NCBI RefSeq assembly: GCF_000631985.1
Contig: NZ_JFYN01000019.1
Span: forward strand, 1 to 64,000
From: Pseudomonas sp. RIT288
Lineage (GTDB): Bacteria > Pseudomonadota > Gammaproteobacteria > Pseudomonadales > Pseudomonadaceae
Reading direction: 5' to 3'
DNA length: 64,000 nt
The notes below the pieces were generated by a model. The model searched no databases. It saw only the letters and a list, made by a program, of their open reading frames with translations, and had not been told where the DNA came from. Below, piece after piece: positions 42,963 to 53,989 of the stretch (position 1 is its first letter; each line of letters starts with the position of its first letter). A program made the position numbers and the translations under genes.

Positions 42963-43193
42963 ATGAGCATCGCGCAAATCAGTCTGCCCAAGGGCGTTGG
43001 CCCCCACGCCGAAAAACTCTTCGACGCGATCACCCAGGCCAGCACCGCCGAAGAGCTGAACCGCGCTGGCGGCAAGGCCGAAGGTTTCGTGCTCGGCCTG
43101 GAAAGCACCAAGGCGATCAAAAGCCAGATCGCCGAATCGCTCTACGTCGCCTATGACGATGCCGCGAGTCAGCGCGCGAGTGAACTGGCTTAA
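42963..43193 (+). CDS. Small conserved hypothetical protein
   Basis: A 76-aa soluble protein from the ATG at 42963 (MSIAQISLPKGVGPHAEKLF). Its ATG overlaps as ATGA the end of a 12-codon frame that starts at 42928, which could be a leader peptide. It is helical and acidic, with no motif I know. It converges on the small membrane protein that ends at 43190, overlapping its stop. Confidence 0.65.
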   Translation: MSIAQISLPKGVGPHAEKLFDAITQASTAEELNRAGGKAEGFVLGLESTKAIKSQIAESLYVAYDDAASQRASELA

Positions 43194-43390
43194 CTGCCGA
43201 AGGTAATTGTTCCGAGCATCAATTTGGCGTACGCCGCGGTGGCCGCCAGTTGCACCAGCCACAGGGCGAGACCGCCGAGAAACACCCCGGCGGCGACTTG
43301 CAGCACCAGGCTTTTGTCGCGTTTGGCCGGGGCGCGGGGGATGAAATCATCCAGGTCGTCACGGTCGGCGCGCAGGTTGTCGTTTTTCAT
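43190..43390 (-). CDS. Small hypothetical membrane protein
   Basis: 66 aa from the ATG at 43390 (MKNDNLRADRDDLDDFIPRA). A charged N terminus is followed by one long hydrophobic segment (LQVAAGVFLGGLALWLVQLA and onward, about residues 28-55). It probably spans the inner membrane once. The frame upstream of 43390 runs through a REP and is not coding. Function unknown. Confidence 0.6.
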   Translation of the reverse strand: MKNDNLRADRDDLDDFIPRAPAKRDKSLVLQVAAGVFLGGLALWLVQLAATAAYAKLMLGTITFGS

Positions 43391-43415
43391 TTGGGTTCTC
43401 TTCAGAGATCTTGGG

Positions 43416-43533
43416 TGTACACAAAACCTGTAGGAGTGAGCCTGCTCGCGATAGCGGTGTGTCAAGCAGTGAAGCGTCAACTGATCAGACGCTATCGCGA
43501 GCAGGCTCACTCCTACAGTTTGTTTTGTGTGCA
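43416..43533. repeat. Extended REP inverted repeat (same family as the 1-1041 array)
   Basis: CTGTAGGAGTGAGCCTGCTC, then GCGATAGCG, is matched by the inverted CGCTATCGCGAGCAGGCTCA, then CTCCTACAG. Pairing extends outward through ACAAAAC and GTTTTGTGTGCA. It is a single BIME; the array at 1-1041 has the same REP type in tandem. Confidence 0.88.
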
Positions 43534-43568
43534 GTCTAGAGGGTGTGGACGTCATTCCGGGACAAATA

Positions 43569-43602
43569 AAAAACGGGAAGCCCCAAGGCTTCCCGTTTTT
43601 CA
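43569..43602 (-). terminator. Terminator of the aromatic aminotransferase gene
   Basis: AACGGGAAGCC and GGCTTCCCGTT form a strong hairpin with T runs on both strands, 14 bp past the stop of the 43616 gene. Confidence 0.9.
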
Positions 43603-43615
43603 TTGCCAGGCGAAA

Positions 43616-44812
43616 TCAGATGACCTGAACGATCGCATCCGTTACCGCTTTGATGTTGCTCTGGTTCAGTGCCGCGACGCAGATGCGGCCGGTGTCCAGG
43701 GCGTAGATGCCGAACTCGTTACGCAGGCGGTGCACCTGTTCGGTGGTCAGGCCGGAGTAGGAGAACATGCCGCGCTGACGACCAACGAAGCTGAAGTCAC
43801 GCTGCGGGGCTTTCTCGGCCAGCAGGGCAACCATCTGCTCGCGCATGCCGCGAATGCGCAGGCGCATCTCAGCCAGTTCCGCTTCCCACTGGGCGCGCAG
43901 TTCCGGGCTGTTCAACACGGCGGCGACGATGCTTGCACCGTGAGTTGGCGGGTTGGAGTAGTTGGTGCGGATAACACGCTTGACCTGCGACAGCACGCGC
44001 GCGCTTTCTTCTTTCGATTCGCTGACGATCGACAGGGCGCCAACGCGCTCGCCGTACAGCGAGAACGACTTGGAGAACGAGCTCGAAACGAAGAAAGTCA
44101 GGCCCGATTCAGCGAACAGACGCACGGCTGCGGCGTCTTCGTCGATGCCGTCGCCGAAACCCTGGTAAGCCATGTCGAGGAACGGCACGTGACCTTTGGC
44201 CTTGACCACGTCCAGCACGTTTTTCCAGTCGGCCGGGGTCAGGTCGACGCCCGTCGGGTTGTGGCAGCAGGCGTGCAACACAACGATCGAGCCGTTCGGC
44301 AGGGCGTTGAGGTCGTCGAGCATACCGGCACGGTTCACGTCGTGGGTGGCGGCGTCGTAGTAGCGGTAGTTCTGCACCGGGAAGCCAGCGGTTTCGAACA
44401 GCGCGCGGTGGTTTTCCCAGCTCGGGTCGCTGATCGCCACGACGGCGTTCGGCAGCAGTTGCTTGAGGAAGTCGGCACCGATTTTCAGCGCGCCGGTACC
44501 GCCGACAGCCTGAGTGGTGACGATGCGACCGGCAGCGATCAGCGGCGAGTCGTTACCGAACAGCAGCTTTTGCACGGCCTGGTCGTAGGCCGCGATGCCG
44601 TCGATCGGCAGGTAGCCACGGGAGGCGTGCTGAGCAGCGCGAATGGTTTCGGCTTCGATCACCGCGCGCAGCAGGGGAATTCGCCCCTCTTCGTTGCAGT
44701 AAACACCTACACCCAGGTTGACCTTGGTGGTCCGGGTATCGGCGTTGAATGCTTCGTTGAGGCCCAGGATTGGATCGCGGGGTGCCATTTCGACAGCGGA
44801 GAACAGGCTCAT
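43616..44812 (-). CDS. Aromatic/aspartate aminotransferase (class I, PLP)
   Basis: 398 aa, close to TyrB/AspC/PhhC. It starts MSLFSAVEMAPRDPILGLNE, as is usual for the family. The PLP lysine lies in SSSFSKSFSLYGERVGAL; HACCHNPTGVDLT and DMAYQGFGDG are the conserved cofactor and substrate segments, and TNYSNPPTHG the mobile-domain region. It transfers amino groups between aromatic amino acids or aspartate and 2-oxoglutarate. Aromatic preference is inferred. It is divergent from uvrB. Confidence 0.93.
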   Translation of the reverse strand: MSLFSAVEMAPRDPILGLNEAFNADTRTTKVNLGVGVYCNEEGRIPLLRAVIEAETIRAAQHASRGYLPIDGIAAYDQAVQKLLFGNDSPLIAAGRIVTTQAVGGTGALKIGADFLKQLLPNAVVAISDPSWENHRALFETAGFPVQNYRYYDAATHDVNRAGMLDDLNALPNGSIVVLHACCHNPTGVDLTPADWKNVLDVVKAKGHVPFLDMAYQGFGDGIDEDAAAVRLFAESGLTFFVSSSFSKSFSLYGERVGALSIVSESKEESARVLSQVKRVIRTNYSNPPTHGASIVAAVLNSPELRAQWEAELAEMRLRIRGMREQMVALLAEKAPQRDFSFVGRQRGMFSYSGLTTEQVHRLRNEFGIYALDTGRICVAALNQSNIKAVTDAIVQVI

Positions 44813-45149
44813 TATTACGGCGGCTCTGAATGGAGAGTGGAGGGACGTGTCGCGCTCCAGCCGAATGCACTAGAGCGGTGCACAAACGGGGAGCTAGTAT
44901 AGAGGCCATCACTGAGCAATGGCGACAGGCGATTCAGCTTTTAAGGCAAGTTTTTCCGATTATTTCTTGACCGTTAGTCGATTGACTCTGTCAGAGACTT
45001 TACCGGATGTAGGACGTTTGCCTTGAAAGGCGAGGCAATCGGCTCCACATTGAGCACAATCTTCGTTTTTCCTTGGGCGACAACGGTCGTTTGCGGTCAT
45101 CCCCGCGGCTTGGCTGTTTTCTGCGCGAGCCGCGATCCCAGAGGTGTGT
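44813..45149. other. Divergent promoter region between aminotransferase and uvrB
   Basis: 337 bp. A TATACT -10-like box faces the aminotransferase near 44895-44900. I see no clear LexA box before uvrB. No gene recognised. Confidence 0.45.
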
Positions 45150-47165
<2,016 letters not shown>

Positions 47166-47180
47166 AGCCTGATGCTAAAA

Positions 47181-47266
47181 CTGTAGGAGCTGCCGAAGGC
47201 TACGGTCTTTGCTTTTGATTTTAAAAAACAAGATCAAAAGATCGCAGCCTTCGGCAGCTCCTGCAG
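47181..47266. repeat. REP inverted pair (GATCGCAGCCT family)
   Basis: CTGTAGGAGCTGCCGAAGGC and its inverted partner (GATCGCAGCCTTCGGCAGCT, then CCTGCAG) lie between uvrB and the efflux genes. Confidence 0.85.
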
Positions 47267-47282
47267 GTAGGGTATGTTCAGT

Positions 47283-48833
47283 TTAATGCGCTTCCCCAGC
47301 CTTTAACCCTGCCGGCAATTTCCGGGTCAGCAAAATCGCCAGCATGCTGATCCCCAATGCAATCCCGACAAAGTGAAACGCATCGTTGTAAGCCATGATC
47401 AGCGCCTGCTGATGCACGATTTCACTCAACTTGCCCAGCGCCGCCGTGTCACTGCCAAACCGGTCCGTCATCGACGCCAGCCGCTCGGCCACTTGCGGAT
47501 TGGTTGGCACCACCGCTTCACGCAAATAATCGAAGTAAGTCTTGGTGCGTGCATCCAATAGCGTGGCGAGCAGGGCGATGCCGATCGCGCCGCCGAGGTT
47601 GCGCAGGATGTTGAACAGGCTCGACGCCGACCCCGCGTCCTGCGGGAGGATGTACGCCGTGGCGATCAGCGAGATGGTCACCATGATCAGCGGCTGACCC
47701 AGTGCCCGGATGATCTGGATCTGGTTGAACTGCGGCCCGGCGAAGTCCGGGTTGAGCACCCCCGACGAAAAACTCGCCAGTCCGAACAATCCAAAGCCCA
47801 GAGTACACAGCCACTTCGGCGAAACGAACTTCATCAGCTTCGGCACCAGCGGAATCAGAAACAGCTGCGGCACGCCCATCCACATGATCACTTCACCGAT
47901 CTGCAGGGCGTTGTAGTTCTGGATCTGCGCCAGGTACAGCGGCAGCAGATAAATCGAGCCATACAAGCCGACGCCCATGCCAAGGCTGGAAATGCTCGAC
48001 AGGCCGAAGTTGCGATTGCGCAGGATGCCGAGGTTGATCAGCGGATTGGGTTTGGAAATCTGCACGATGACGAAGGTGATCAGGCTCAGCAGAGCAATGC
48101 TGCCCAGCGCCACGATCAGGTTCGATTCGAGCCAGTCCTTGCGATGGCCCTCTTCAAGAAACACCTGCAGGCAACCGAGGCCGACACCGAGAGTGAGAAT
48201 CCCGGTGTAGTCGGTGCTCTTCAGCAGTTCCCAGTGCGCTTCTTTCTTCTCCAGTCCGTACATCAGCCCGGCGATCATGATCAGCCCCGGCGGGATGTTG
48301 ATGTAGAAGATGTATTCCCAGCCCCAGTTTTCCGTGAGCCAGCCGCCAAGGGTCGGGCCGATGGACGGGGCGAAGGTCGCGGTCATGGCGAACATTGCCA
48401 TGCCCTTGGCGCGGTGGTGTTCGGGGAGTTTGATCAGGGTCAGGGTGAACGCCAGCGGGATCAGCGCGCCGCCGGTGAAGCCCTGCATGGCGCGAAAGAC
48501 GATCATGCTCTCCAGGCTCCAGGCCATCGAACACAGCAGCGATGACACCAGAAACCCTAGCGACACCCACACCGCCAGGCGCCGCGCCGAGAGCAATTGC
48601 ACCAGCCATGCGGTCAGCGGAATCATGATGATTTCCGCGACCAGATAGGATGTGGAAATCCACGAGCCTTCTTCCAGCGTCGCCGACAGCGCGCCCTGAA
48701 TGTCCTTGAGCGAGGAGTTGGTGATCTGGATGTCGAGCACCGCCATAAACGCGCCGAGCATTACGCTCATCACTGCGATCCAGTCCCGCCGGGTCGGTTC
48801 GCCGACCGGGCGGATCAGCGAATCACCGGCCAT
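47283..48833 (-). CDS. EmrB/QacA-family (DHA2) drug efflux transporter
   Basis: A 516-aa proton-driven exporter with about 14 membrane helices. Family marks include LDIQITNSSLKDIQGALSAT near the start, WISTSYLVAEIIMIPL (motif D1 region), the RAMQGFTGGALIPLAFTL stretch and GPTLGGWLTENWGWEYIFYI (motif C). It overlaps the membrane-fusion gene by 11 bp and forms an EmrAB-type pair, with the substrate passed to an outer-membrane channel not encoded here. Confidence 0.93.
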   Translation of the reverse strand: MAGDSLIRPVGEPTRRDWIAVMSVMLGAFMAVLDIQITNSSLKDIQGALSATLEEGSWISTSYLVAEIIMIPLTAWLVQLLSARRLAVWVSLGFLVSSLLCSMAWSLESMIVFRAMQGFTGGALIPLAFTLTLIKLPEHHRAKGMAMFAMTATFAPSIGPTLGGWLTENWGWEYIFYINIPPGLIMIAGLMYGLEKKEAHWELLKSTDYTGILTLGVGLGCLQVFLEEGHRKDWLESNLIVALGSIALLSLITFVIVQISKPNPLINLGILRNRNFGLSSISSLGMGVGLYGSIYLLPLYLAQIQNYNALQIGEVIMWMGVPQLFLIPLVPKLMKFVSPKWLCTLGFGLFGLASFSSGVLNPDFAGPQFNQIQIIRALGQPLIMVTISLIATAYILPQDAGSASSLFNILRNLGGAIGIALLATLLDARTKTYFDYLREAVVPTNPQVAERLASMTDRFGSDTAALGKLSEIVHQQALIMAYNDAFHFVGIALGISMLAILLTRKLPAGLKAGEAH

Positions 48834-49872
48834 TGTCTGGGGCGTCTTTGATGTTCACGGTGGCGGTGACCGACATGCCTGGGCGGATCTTGCCGTGCAG
48901 CGGGTTGTCGGCCTTGAAGGTCAGCTTCACCGGAATCCGCTGCACGACCTTGGTGAAGTTGCCGGTGGCGTTGTCCGGCGGCAGCAGGCTGAATTGCGCA
49001 CCCGAGGCGGCGAACAGACTGTCGACCCGCGCTTCGATCGGCGTGTCGCTGTAGGCATCGAAGGTCAGCTCGGCTTTCTGTCCGGGCTGCATGTGGCCGA
49101 TCTGGGTTTCCTTGAAGTTGGCCTGCACCCAGATGTCTTCGTCCGGGACGATCGACAGCAGATACGCACCGGCCTGCACCACTTGGCCATTGCGTGCGGC
49201 GCGCTGACCGACCATGCCGCTGATCGGCGCGTGGATTTCGCTGCGGGTCAGGTTGAGCTCGGCTTGCGCCAGATCGGCGCGAGCGTTGGCGATCTGTGCG
49301 TCGAGGCGTTTGATCTCGGCGGTCAGTGCATTGACCTGCTGGCGCTGGCTCTGCGCATCGGCCTGGGCCTTGGCCACTTGCGAACGGGCGATATGGGCGT
49401 CAGCGGAAAGGGTGGTTACCCGTTCCTCGGAAACGTAACCGGGTTTGCGCAGGGTTTCGGCGCGCGATAAATCCATCTGCGAGCGGCCAAGCGTGGCCTG
49501 GGTGGTGGCCACTTGCGCGTCGCTGGCGGCGATCAGGCTCGATTGCTGGGTCAGCTTGCTCTGTGCCTGCAAACGCTCGGCTTCGCGAGTGGCGAGGGCG
49601 GCATTGGCGCGATCGACCGCGAGGCGGAAATCATTAGGTTCGAGGCGTACCAGCAACTGGCCTTTTTCCACGTGCTGGTTGTCCTGCACCAGTACGTCGT
49701 CGATACGCGCACTCAACTGGCTGGAGACGCGGGTGATCTCGCCCTGGACATAGGCGTTATCGGTGCTTTCATAAAAGCGCCCCTTGAAAAACCAGTGGGC
49801 GAAGAAGCCCCCGGCAATCAACAGAACCAGCAGCAGGAAAATAAACAGGCGACGCTTGAGTTGGGCAGGCAT
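48823..49872 (-). CDS. HlyD/EmrA-family membrane fusion protein
   Basis: 349 aa from the ATG at 49872 (MPAQLKRRLFIFLLLVLLIA). One N-terminal membrane anchor, then the periplasmic adaptor: a lipoyl half (AYVQGEITRVSSQLSARIDD), a long coiled coil with heptads (about 95-205), the second lipoyl half (IHAPISGMVGQRAARNGQVV) and a beta-barrel (VQANFKETQIGHMQPGQKAE). It links the DHA2 pump to an outer-membrane channel. Confidence 0.93.
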   Translation of the reverse strand: MPAQLKRRLFIFLLLVLLIAGGFFAHWFFKGRFYESTDNAYVQGEITRVSSQLSARIDDVLVQDNQHVEKGQLLVRLEPNDFRLAVDRANAALATREAERLQAQSKLTQQSSLIAASDAQVATTQATLGRSQMDLSRAETLRKPGYVSEERVTTLSADAHIARSQVAKAQADAQSQRQQVNALTAEIKRLDAQIANARADLAQAELNLTRSEIHAPISGMVGQRAARNGQVVQAGAYLLSIVPDEDIWVQANFKETQIGHMQPGQKAELTFDAYSDTPIEARVDSLFAASGAQFSLLPPDNATGNFTKVVQRIPVKLTFKADNPLHGKIRPGMSVTATVNIKDAPDNGR

Positions 49873-50101
49873 GAGGCAAACTGTAGTCGAGGAATTGTAA
49901 GGAAAGTTATCTGCGGCTGAATCTGGCATACCGCCGATAAACGGTAAATGCCAATGACTGAGATTCGACCCGTCACCACGGTCTATGGGCGTTACAGACG
50001 CAAACTTGGCTTAAATGCCCTGCCCGCTGGAGCGGGGCGGGTGTCGCCTGTTACCATTCGCCGCTTGATTGTTTTGCTTTTCATTCTTTTCGAGACATGC
50101 C

Positions 50102-51583
50102 ATGACCACCGTCCGCACTCGCATCGCGCCATCGCCTACCGGGGACCCCCACGTAGGTACCGCTTACATCGCATTGTTCAACTACTGCTTTGCCAAGCAG
50201 CATGGCGGTGAGTTCATCCTGCGCATCGAAGACACCGACCAGTTGCGTTCGACCCGCGAGTCTGAACAGCAGATCTTCGACGCCCTGCGCTGGCTGGGGA
50301 TCGACTGGAGCGAAGGCCCGGACGTTGGCGGCCCGCACGGCCCGTACCGGCAGAGCGAGCGTGGCGATATCTATCAGAAGTATTGCCAGCAACTGGTCGA
50401 CATGGGGCACGCGTTCCCATGCTTCTGCACCGCAGAAGAACTGGACCAGATGCGCGCCGAGCAAATGGCGCGCGGCGAAACCCCGCGTTACGACGGCCGC
50501 GCGCTGCTGCTGTCGAAGGAAGAAGTCGCGGCCCGTCTGGCCGCCGGCGAACCGCACGTGATCCGCATGAAGGTCCCGACCGAAGGCGTCTGCGTGGTGC
50601 CGGACATGCTGCGTGGCGATGTCGAGATCCCGTGGGATCGCATGGACATGCAAGTGCTGATGAAGACCGACGGCCTGCCGACGTACTTCCTCGCCAACGT
50701 GGTCGACGACCACCTGATGGGCATCACCCACGTGCTGCGCGGCGAGGAATGGCTGCCGTCGGCGCCGAAACTGATTCTGCTGTACGAATACTTCGGCTGG
50801 GAACAACCGGAGCTGTGCTACATGCCGCTGCTGCGTAACCCGGACAAGAGCAAGCTGTCCAAGCGCAAGAACCCGACCTCGGTGACGTTCTACGAGCGTA
50901 TGGGCTTCATGCCGGAGGCGATGCTCAACTATCTCGGTCGCATGGGCTGGTCGATGCCCGACGAGCGCGAGAAGTTCTCGCTGCAGGAAATGGTCGACAA
51001 CTTCGACCTCAAGCGTGTGTCTCTGGGCGGGCCGATCTTCGACATCGAGAAGCTGTCGTGGCTCAACGGCCAGTGGCTGCGAGATCTGCCGGTGGAAGAA
51101 TTCGCCGCGCGTGTGCAGAAGTGGGCGTTCAATTCCGAGTACATGATGAAGATCGCGCCGCTGGTTCAGGGCCGTGTGGAAACCTTCAGCCAGGTTGCAC
51201 CGCTGGGCGGCTTCTTCTTTGCCGGTGGCGTCAATCCGGATGCCAGGCTGTTCGAATCGAAAAAGCTTTCCGGTGATCAGGTGCGTCAGCTGATGCAATT
51301 GATTCTGTGGAAGCTGGAAAGCCTGCGTCAGTGGGAGAAGGACAGCATCACCGCAACGATTCAGGCGGTGGTCGAATCCCTTGAGCTGAAGCTGCGCGAT
51401 GCGATGCCGCTGATGTTTGCCGCGATCACCGGGCAGGCGAGTTCGGTGTCGGTGCTCGATGCGATGGAAATCCTCGGCCCGGACCTGACCCGTTTCCGTC
51501 TGCGCCAGGCGATCGACCTGTTGGGCGGTGTGTCGAAGAAAGAAAACAAAGAATGGGAAAAGCTGCTGGGCGCCATAGCCTAA
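50102..51583 (+). CDS. Glutamyl-tRNA synthetase GltX
   Basis: 493 aa from the ATG at 50102 (MTTVRTRIAPSPTGDPHVGT). Class I synthetase motifs are present: the HIGH-like PHVG and KLSKRK. It charges tRNA-Glu and supplies Glu-tRNA for protein and haem synthesis. Two tRNA-Glu genes lie directly downstream. Confidence 0.98.
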   Translation: MTTVRTRIAPSPTGDPHVGTAYIALFNYCFAKQHGGEFILRIEDTDQLRSTRESEQQIFDALRWLGIDWSEGPDVGGPHGPYRQSERGDIYQKYCQQLVDMGHAFPCFCTAEELDQMRAEQMARGETPRYDGRALLLSKEEVAARLAAGEPHVIRMKVPTEGVCVVPDMLRGDVEIPWDRMDMQVLMKTDGLPTYFLANVVDDHLMGITHVLRGEEWLPSAPKLILLYEYFGWEQPELCYMPLLRNPDKSKLSKRKNPTSVTFYERMGFMPEAMLNYLGRMGWSMPDEREKFSLQEMVDNFDLKRVSLGGPIFDIEKLSWLNGQWLRDLPVEEFAARVQKWAFNSEYMMKIAPLVQGRVETFSQVAPLGGFFFAGGVNPDARLFESKKLSGDQVRQLMQLILWKLESLRQWEKDSITATIQAVVESLELKLRDAMPLMFAAITGQASSVSVLDAMEILGPDLTRFRLRQAIDLLGGVSKKENKEWEKLLGAIA

Positions 51584-51598
51584 GCACTTGCGGCTTGG

Positions 51599-51684
51599 TG
51601 TAGGCGCTGCCGCAGGCTGCGATCTTTTGGTCTTGTTTCTAACAACCAAAGTCAAAAGATCGCAGGCTTCGCCAGCTCCTACAG
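51599..51684. repeat. REP inverted pair (GATCGCAGCCT family)
   Basis: TGTAGGCGCTGCCGCAGGCT with GCGATCTTTTG is answered by CAAAAGATCGCAGGCTTCGC with CAGCTCCTACAG, between gltX and the tRNA promoter. Confidence 0.85.
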
Positions 51685-51779
51685 GTCGGCGTTGGTTGTG
51701 AACCTCCCGGATTTTCGGGGGGAGGGCGGTAAGTGATTGTTATGCCGACAAAAAACTTTGAAATTTTTCAAAAATAAGT

Positions 51780-51808
51780 TTGACAGGCTTTCGATACGCC
51801 CTTAAGAT
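51780..51808 (+). promoter_or_regulatory. Sigma-70 promoter of the tRNA cluster
   Basis: A perfect -35 TTGACA, a 17-bp spacer and TAAGAT as -10, followed by a GC-rich discriminator (TCGCCCCG), 34 bp before tRNA-Ala. The discriminator is typical of stringently controlled stable-RNA promoters. Confidence 0.8.
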
Positions 51809-51841
51809 TCGCCCCGTCCTCAGCGATGACATCAACGATGA

Positions 51842-51917
<76 letters not shown>

Positions 51918-51996
51918 ATTTACACTTCGAAGCCTGGCCACACCGGCTCCGAAGCGATCAACACTCAGCGTTGATCAGTTGTATAGAAGGGTTTGC

Positions 51997-52072
51997 GTCC
52001 CCTTCGTCTAGTGGCCTAGGACACCGCCCTTTCACGGCGGTAACAGGGGTTCGAGTCCCCTAGGGGACGCCA
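51997..52072 (+). tRNA. tRNA-Glu (anticodon TTC), copy 1
   Basis: 76 bp with CCA; anticodon arm CCGCC-CTTTCAC-GGCGG, T arm GGTTCGAGTCC. Follows tRNA-Ala by 79 bp. Confidence 0.97.
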
Positions 52073-52125
52073 GTTTTACAGAAGCGATGTTGCAAGATGT
52101 CGCTCCGCCGCGAGGCGAAAAATCC

Positions 52126-52201
52126 GGGGCTATAGCTCAGCTGGGAGAGCGCCTGCATGGCATGCAGGAGGTCAGCGGTTCGATCCCGCTTAGCTCCACC
52201 A
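52126..52201 (+). tRNA. tRNA-Ala (anticodon GGC), copy 2
   Basis: 76 bp; differs from copy 1 by a few bases in the anticodon and T stems (CCTGC/GCAGG, AGCGG/CCGCT), each compensated to keep pairing. Confidence 0.97.
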
Positions 52202-52282
52202 ATTTTACAGTTCAAGGCCTGGCCACACCGGCCTTGAATCAGATCAGGTCTCAGCACTGATCAGCTGTATAGAAGGGTTTGT

Positions 52283-52358
52283 GTCCCCTTCGTCTAGTGG
52301 CCTAGGACACCGCCCTTTCACGGCGGTAACAGGGGTTCGAGTCCCCTAGGGGACGCCA
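52283..52358 (+). tRNA. tRNA-Glu (anticodon TTC), copy 2
   Basis: 76 bp, the same sequence as copy 1. The spacer before it is a diverged copy of the first Ala-Glu spacer (both contain TGGCCACACCGGC and TGTATAGAAGGGTTTG), so the Ala-Glu block was duplicated as a unit. Confidence 0.97.
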
Positions 52359-52490
52359 CGATTACCCGCTCTGCGGGATTTATAAGGGTCATTCAATTAT
52401 TGAATGGCCCTTTTGTTTGTCTGGCGTTTGGCCAACTCTCCTTTTTCCTTACACTGTGCTTCAGACCAGCGGTCATATCCTCGACTTGCA

Positions 52491-52515
52491 GAATATTATT
52501 ATGAGAATAATATTC
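52491..52515. promoter_or_regulatory. Operator of the TetR-family gene
   Basis: GAATATTATT and AATAATATTC are perfect 10-bp inverted arms around ATGAG, 25 bp before the regulator ATG, with another half-site (GTAATATTC) at 52521. This fits autoregulation by the TetR protein. Confidence 0.75.
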
Positions 52516-52539
52516 TAGTCGTAATATTCGGAGGCAACG

Positions 52540-53079
52540 ATGAACGATAAAAAAGCTCAAACCCGCGAACGGATCCTCAAGGCTGCCAGCGCCGCACTGA
52601 TGCAGCGTGGCCCGGCGGATCCCAGCGTGGGCGAAGTGATGGGCGCCGCCGGCCTGACCGTTGGTGGTTTCTACGCGCACTTCGAAAGCAAGGACGCGAT
52701 GATGCTCGAGGCGTTCAAGCAACTGCTCAGCCGTCGACGCGACCTGATTGCCGACATGGACTCCGAGCTGACCGGTGAAGAGCGTCGTGCCTTGGTCGCT
52801 GCATTCTATCTGTCGCGCAAACACCGTGATTCCAGCGATTCGGCGTGTCCGATTCCGGCGTCCATTGGCGAATTGGGGCGTCTGCCGGAATCCTTCCGCA
52901 TCGCGCTGAACGAACACCTGGAACTGATGATTGCGCAGTTGGCGTCCAGCCCCGAGGACACCGACAAAGCATTGGCCGATGTGGCGTTGATGGTGGGTGG
53001 TCTGGCGCTGGCACGCGCGTTGGGCCCGGGCGATTTATCCGATCGATTGCTGCGCGCTGCCAAGTCGGCGGTGCGTTGA
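52540..53079 (+). CDS. TetR-family transcriptional repressor
   Basis: A 179-aa protein. The helix-turn-helix lies near residues 8-52 (TRERILKAASAALMQRGP, VMGAAGLTVGGFYAHFESKD). The C-terminal part should bind the inducer and dimerise; it contains one Cys (SDSACPIP). Ribosome site GGAGG. It sits 30 bp before the alpha/beta hydrolase in the same direction and probably controls that gene through the palindrome upstream. Confidence 0.93.
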   Translation: MNDKKAQTRERILKAASAALMQRGPADPSVGEVMGAAGLTVGGFYAHFESKDAMMLEAFKQLLSRRRDLIADMDSELTGEERRALVAAFYLSRKHRDSSDSACPIPASIGELGRLPESFRIALNEHLELMIAQLASSPEDTDKALADVALMVGGLALARALGPGDLSDRLLRAAKSAVR

Positions 53080-53109
53080 CCTGAAGGCAACACGCCTGAG
53101 GAGAGAGCG

Positions 53110-53943
53110 ATGAACACGTTGAAGTGGGTTCGTGGCGTTAATGGCACCTTGGGCTGGATTGCACCGCAACGAGTAGCGAACAAAATGCGTCAAGCGTTCA
53201 TGACGCCGCGCACGTTGCCACTGCGCGATTGGGAGTTGCCGCTGCTGGCGAGTTCCGAACGCATCACGCTGCGCTTCGGCCTGTCGGCGCTGCGTTGGGG
53301 CCAGGGACCGGCGGTGCTGTTGATGCACGGTTGGGAAGGGCGGCCCACGCAGTTTGCGGCGTTGATCACGGCGCTGGTCGAGGCCGGTTACACCGTTGTC
53401 GCGCTGGATGGTCCGGCTCACGGCCGCTCACCGGGGCGTGAAGCCAACGTCGTACTGTTCGCCCGTGCCATGCTCGAAGCCGCTGCGGAGCTGCCACCAC
53501 TTCAAGCCGTCATCGGTCACTCCATGGGCGGCGCCAGTGCCATGCTCGCGGTGCAACTGGGCCTGCGCACCGAAACCCTGGTCAGCATCGCAGCTCCCGC
53601 AAGAATCCTCGGCGTGCTGCGCGGTTTCGCTCGCTATGTCGGCATGCCACCGCGGGCGCGCTCGGCGTTCATCCGCCAGGTCGAGCAGGATGTCGGCATG
53701 CGCGCCGCGACCCTCGATGTCGCGCACTATCAACTGGATATGCCGGGCCTGATCGTGCATGCCGAGGACGATAACTTCGTCTCGGTCAAGGAATCGCAAT
53801 TGATCCATGAGTCATGGTTCGACAGTCGCCTGCTCCGCCTGGAAAGCGGCGGCCACCAGCGCGTGCTGGCCGACCCTCGGGTGGTTGATGGCGTGTTATC
53901 ACTGTTGGCGGGGCGCAGCCTTCAAGCGCGGCAATCGGCCTGA
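53110..53943 (+). CDS. Alpha/beta hydrolase
   Basis: A 277-aa cytoplasmic protein. The oxyanion segment is LLMHGWEGRPTQF, the nucleophile elbow GHSMGGASAM gives the Ser, VHAEDDNFVSV holds the probable acid Asp, and SGGHQRVLADP the His. An esterase or lipase-like substrate is likely but not readable. AGGAGAG precedes the ATG. Probably in one transcript with the TetR gene. Confidence 0.9.
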   Translation: MNTLKWVRGVNGTLGWIAPQRVANKMRQAFMTPRTLPLRDWELPLLASSERITLRFGLSALRWGQGPAVLLMHGWEGRPTQFAALITALVEAGYTVVALDGPAHGRSPGREANVVLFARAMLEAAAELPPLQAVIGHSMGGASAMLAVQLGLRTETLVSIAAPARILGVLRGFARYVGMPPRARSAFIRQVEQDVGMRAATLDVAHYQLDMPGLIVHAEDDNFVSVKESQLIHESWFDSRLLRLESGGHQRVLADPRVVDGVLSLLAGRSLQARQSA

Positions 53944-53989
53944 CATCCGTTACACTGCCCCGGTTGAATAATCTGACCGGGAGTGGGGC

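Noticed and set aside
50081..51655. 524-codon minus-strand frame opposite gltX
   Set aside because: Antisense shadow; gltX has both synthetase motifs and a good start.
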